Shown here in pieces: positions 31,276 to 33,513 of a DNA stretch of 33,513 bases. Source of the stretch: Gammaproteobacteria bacterium. Its GTDB lineage: Bacteria; Pseudomonadota; Gammaproteobacteria; Pseudomonadales; Azotimanducaceae. Where the stretch lies: the NCBI GenBank assembly GCA_003248125.1, contig QJXZ01000169.1, forward strand, positions 1 to 33,513, given 5' to 3'. Each line of letters opens with the position of its first letter. Within the stretch, counting starts at the first letter, position 1. Position numbers and translations under genes: made by a program. The notes beneath the pieces are model-generated. The model was not told where the DNA came from. It did not search any database and worked only from the letters and a program-made list of their open reading frames with translations.

Positions 31276-32154
31276 TCACGGCTCGGTGCCGGTAGTCAGT
31301 GGTAGATTCGGATCGGCCGCCCACTCGCCCATCGAGCCGTCGTACACCGCAACGTCGTCGATGCCGATCAATTTGAGCGCGAAGGCGTCGACCGTTGCGG
31401 AGATGCCGCCGCCGCAGTAGGTGATGATGCGGCGGCCGTCGAGCGCGCGACGCGCATCGAACGCAGCATGCAGCGCAGCACCGTCTTTGAATCGTCCGTC
31501 ATCGAGAATGTCGTCGTACGGCACGTTCAGGCTGGCGGGAATGTGACCCGGCCGACCGTAGCTGATGGCAGACGTGCCTGCGTAGACTTCGGGCGACAGC
31601 GCGTTGATGGTGCAGACGGCGCCGCCTTTGGTCGCCTTCACGACTTCGGCCTTGTCGGCCCACAGCTTCAGATCGAGCGAGACACGGACGTTGCCGCGTT
31701 TTCGCGAGGTCGGTGCGCCCGTTTCGGTCTTGCCGCCGGCCGCCTGCCAGTCGCGCAGCCCGCCATCGAGTACTGCTACGTGTGCGAGGCCGGCGCTGTG
31801 CAGCATCCACCAGACTCGCGTTGCCCACATCACGTGGCCCCGCGAATACAGCACCACGCGGCTGTCGTCGTCGATGCCGGCATCGCGCAGCGCAGCTTCG
31901 AGCTGGGCCGCGCTCGGCAGCGTGAAATTCAACTTGCTCGTTCGGTCGGACAATGGACCGGTGAGATCGAGGAATCCGGCGCCTACGATGTGTCCTTCGC
32001 CGTACGTCGCCGCGCCACTTTCCACGCGGTAGCGCGGCGGGTCGGGCCGCAGATGCACGGTGCAGTCGTATACCAGCCGCGATCGCGGATTTTCATCGAG
32101 CGCCGACTTCAGTGATTCCGCGCTTACCAAGTATTCGGGTCGGGCATGGCTCAT
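31276..32154 (-). CDS. Two-domain thiosulfate/3-mercaptopyruvate sulfurtransferase
   Basis: A 292-residue tandem rhodanese. The N-terminal domain (about 7-135) lacks an active-site Cys. The C-terminal one has TYCGGGISA with Cys247, which would carry the persulfide when sulfur moves from thiosulfate or 3-mercaptopyruvate to cyanide or a thiol. Family landmarks are YDCTVHLRPD, GHIVGAGFLDL, YSRGHVMWATRVWW, LDGGLRDWQAAGG, GRPGHIPASLNVP and YDGSMGEWAADP. Loop CGGGISA differs from both the CRKGVT type of rhodanese and the CGSGVTA type of mercaptopyruvate enzymes, so the donor is undecided. AGGAG lies eight bases before the ATG, and the gene begins 11 bp after the YcaQ-like gene, in one transcription unit. 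Confidence 0.92.
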   Translation of the reverse strand: MSHARPEYLVSAESLKSALDENPRSRLVYDCTVHLRPDPPRYRVESGAATYGEGHIVGAGFLDLTGPLSDRTSKLNFTLPSAAQLEAALRDAGIDDDSRVVLYSRGHVMWATRVWWMLHSAGLAHVAVLDGGLRDWQAAGGKTETGAPTSRKRGNVRVSLDLKLWADKAEVVKATKGGAVCTINALSPEVYAGTSAISYGRPGHIPASLNVPYDDILDDGRFKDGAALHAAFDARRALDGRRIITYCGGGISATVDAFALKLIGIDDVAVYDGSMGEWAADPNLPLTTGTEP

Positions 32155-32165
32155 GAGTGCATCTC

Positions 32166-33356
32166 CTAGAGTTTGTCCAAATGTCGGCGGGCGATCGACT
32201 GCCAAGAGCGCGGTGACGTCCGCCCGATCCGCACCGATTCGCAATCGTTGAAGGCCGCATAATCGGTTAGCCTGTCCGACAACGCGGTGAGGAAGCGTTC
32301 GCGGTCGTCGATGGGTGCTTCGATGTGCAAGTGATGAATTTCGAGTATCCCTTTGTCGCGATGCGCCTTGGCATCCAGCCTCCCCACCAGCCGATCTTCC
32401 CAGAGAATCGGCAGACAGTAGTAGCCGAATTTGCGCTGTTCGGCTTTTACGTAGCATTCGAGTTGGTAGTCGTAGCCGAACAATGCCAGCGTGCGTTCGC
32501 GCTGAATGATGGCGTTGTCGAATGGCGACAATAGCCGCAGATTGCCAACTGGCCGGCGCGGCCGCGCGCTCATGGATTCCGGCACGCCATAGAGCTTCTG
32601 GCCGTCGTCCATCGTGCGAATTTCGAGCAGACCCGCGTCGACCTGGGCGGCGAGGTAGTTCCCTACCGCTTTCCTGAGCGCCGAGCCTTTGCGCCCATAG
32701 GTAAATGACTTTTGCGTGGCATAGCCGTGCGCGCGCAACGTCGAGTCGACGAGATGGCGCGCAAACTCTTCCGCCGTCGGCGTACGCGTGTCGACATGCT
32801 TCGGCAACACACGCTCGGGCAGGTCGTAGACTTTCTCGAATCCTTCTCGGCGGCTGACCATCAGATCGCCTTGAATGTAGAGTTGCTCGAGCGCGCGCTT
32901 CGCGGGCTTCCAGTTCCACCATCCCGTCGACTCGTGATCGTCGGCACTGAAGTCCCTTGCCTTCAGCGGTCCTTCATCGCGGATGCGATCACGCACGGCA
33001 CGCATGAGTTGCGCATCACGACCGCGAATCCAATGCGTCTCGCCAGCTTTGATGGCATGCATGCGTGGCAGCGCGAAACGGTAATGCGCCATCGGCAGAT
33101 ACGCAGCGGCATGCGCCCAATACTCGAAGGCCTCACGCCGCTCCACCAACTTGTCGAGTTGGGCGGGTCGAAACCCAGGAACACGGCTCCACAACACATG
33201 GTGATGCGCGCGTGATACCACCGAAATCGTGTCGATCTGCACGTAGCCGATCGATTCGAGTGCGCGACGTGCGCCGTTCAAACCACGGCCGAACGTCGAG
33301 TTGCGCAACAAGCCTTGCGCGTCCAATGCGACGCGGCGTGCGTGTTTCGGTGTCAT
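32166..33356 (-). CDS. YcaQ-family winged-helix protein, DNA crosslink glycosylase type
   Basis: A 396-residue member of the YcaQ/AlkX (DUF1006) family, three winged-helix domains that unhook interstrand crosslinks and N7-alkylated guanines from DNA. The catalytic Gln-x-Asp is seen in IGYVQIDTISVV (Gln40, Asp42), followed by the family's RAHHHVLWSRV, then FEYWAHAAAYLPMAHYR and LSPFDNAIIQRERTLALFGYDYQLECY. The start is the ATG at 33356 with GGAG about nine bases upstream; a GTG directly before it is also in frame. It diverges from a gene for a secreted protein. Confidence 0.9.
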   Translation of the reverse strand: MTPKHARRVALDAQGLLRNSTFGRGLNGARRALESIGYVQIDTISVVSRAHHHVLWSRVPGFRPAQLDKLVERREAFEYWAHAAAYLPMAHYRFALPRMHAIKAGETHWIRGRDAQLMRAVRDRIRDEGPLKARDFSADDHESTGWWNWKPAKRALEQLYIQGDLMVSRREGFEKVYDLPERVLPKHVDTRTPTAEEFARHLVDSTLRAHGYATQKSFTYGRKGSALRKAVGNYLAAQVDAGLLEIRTMDDGQKLYGVPESMSARPRRPVGNLRLLSPFDNAIIQRERTLALFGYDYQLECYVKAEQRKFGYYCLPILWEDRLVGRLDAKAHRDKGILEIHHLHIEAPIDDRERFLTALSDRLTDYAAFNDCESVRIGRTSPRSWQSIARRHLDKL

Positions 33357-33359
33357 CAC

Positions 33360-33389
33360 TTGCCGCTCCGAAGAGGCATCGGGTTAAAT
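33360..33389 (+). promoter_or_regulatory. Possible promoter of the secreted-protein gene
   Basis: A -35-like TTGCCG (33360-33365) and a -10-like TTAAAT (33384-33389) are 18 bases apart, each matching four of six consensus bases. Transcription would start near 33396, about 20 bases before the ATG at 33416. It is AT-rich relative to its surroundings, but the match is modest. Confidence 0.25.
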
Positions 33390-33415
33390 CGTCGCGGAAC
33401 GAACGAGGGGATCGC

Positions 33416-33513
33416 ATGTATATCACAGCGCGTCGGTTGTTCGGGATTTTGCTGCTGAGCGCCGCGTCTTGGGCGCAAGGGGCAAGCCACGAGGCGGTGT
33501 TCGGCGAGCATGG
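33416..33513 (+). CDS. Secreted protein, N-terminus only (cut by window edge)
   Basis: The frame starts at ATG 33416, five bases after GAGGGG (33405-33410), and is open to the right edge with 32 full codons. It reads a basic N-terminus and a hydrophobic core (MYITARRLFGILLLSAASW), then AQGASHEAVFGEH, a typical Sec signal peptide with cleavage probably after AQGA or SWA. No Cys follows, so it is not a lipoprotein. The function is not visible. Confidence 0.7.
   Translation, partial: MYITARRLFGILLLSAASWAQGASHEAVFGEH

Overview
The window is GC-rich chromosomal DNA from a Gram-negative proteobacterium. Lipoprotein signal peptides, a terminal-Phe outer-membrane barrel, a LolA-like periplasmic protein, a Pseudomonas-type REP pair and a scattered acyl-CoA gene set point to a gammaproteobacterium, possibly near Steroidobacterales or Nevskiales. 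The lineage is an inference from gene content, not a measurement. No rRNA, tRNA, CRISPR array or intact insertion sequence was seen.

Left third (1-12.1 kb): an N-terminal fragment of an EAL-domain protein lies downstream of the large helicase gene lhr on the minus strand. Divergent from lhr is an acetyl-CoA hydrolase/CoA-transferase homologue, followed by a small zinc-ribbon protein. A minus-strand run holds an acyl-CoA dehydrogenase, a lipoprotein oligopeptidase B and a two-helix membrane protein. On the plus strand are a DUF2834 membrane protein, pdxH and a small basic protein.

Middle (12.1-18.1 kb): minus-strand genes encode a membrane-anchored metallo-beta-lactamase-fold hydrolase, a DUF3604 lipoprotein and a FadA5-like thiolase. 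On the plus strand are an aldo/keto reductase gene broken by an out-of-frame deletion and a YedK/HMCES-type abasic-site protein.

Core system (18.1-25.3 kb): seven plus-strand genes overlap end to end. They encode a TetR regulator, a LolA-like periplasmic protein, three different FtsX/MacB-type permeases, one LolD/MacB-type ATPase and an outer-membrane barrel. The set covers inner membrane, periplasm and outer membrane, so it looks like a complete envelope export route, perhaps for a lipid or lipoprotein. A 28-bp palindrome overlies the likely promoter next to the TetR start codon, suggesting autorepression and a leaderless transcript. The three permeases share a GH-x9-DDP signature. This is the most interesting part of the window. 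An inverted REP pair closes the operon.

Right third (25.3-33.5 kb): an HSD17B4-like dehydrogenase, a histidine phosphatase, an acyl-CoA synthetase, a fatty-acid desaturase, a phasin-like coiled-coil protein and an enoyl-CoA hydratase/isomerase homologue fit fatty-acid, branched-chain or steroid side-chain metabolism. They are followed by a two-domain sulfurtransferase, a YcaQ-family protein and the start of a secreted protein. Two divergent promoter regions here carry inverted repeats that could be operators.
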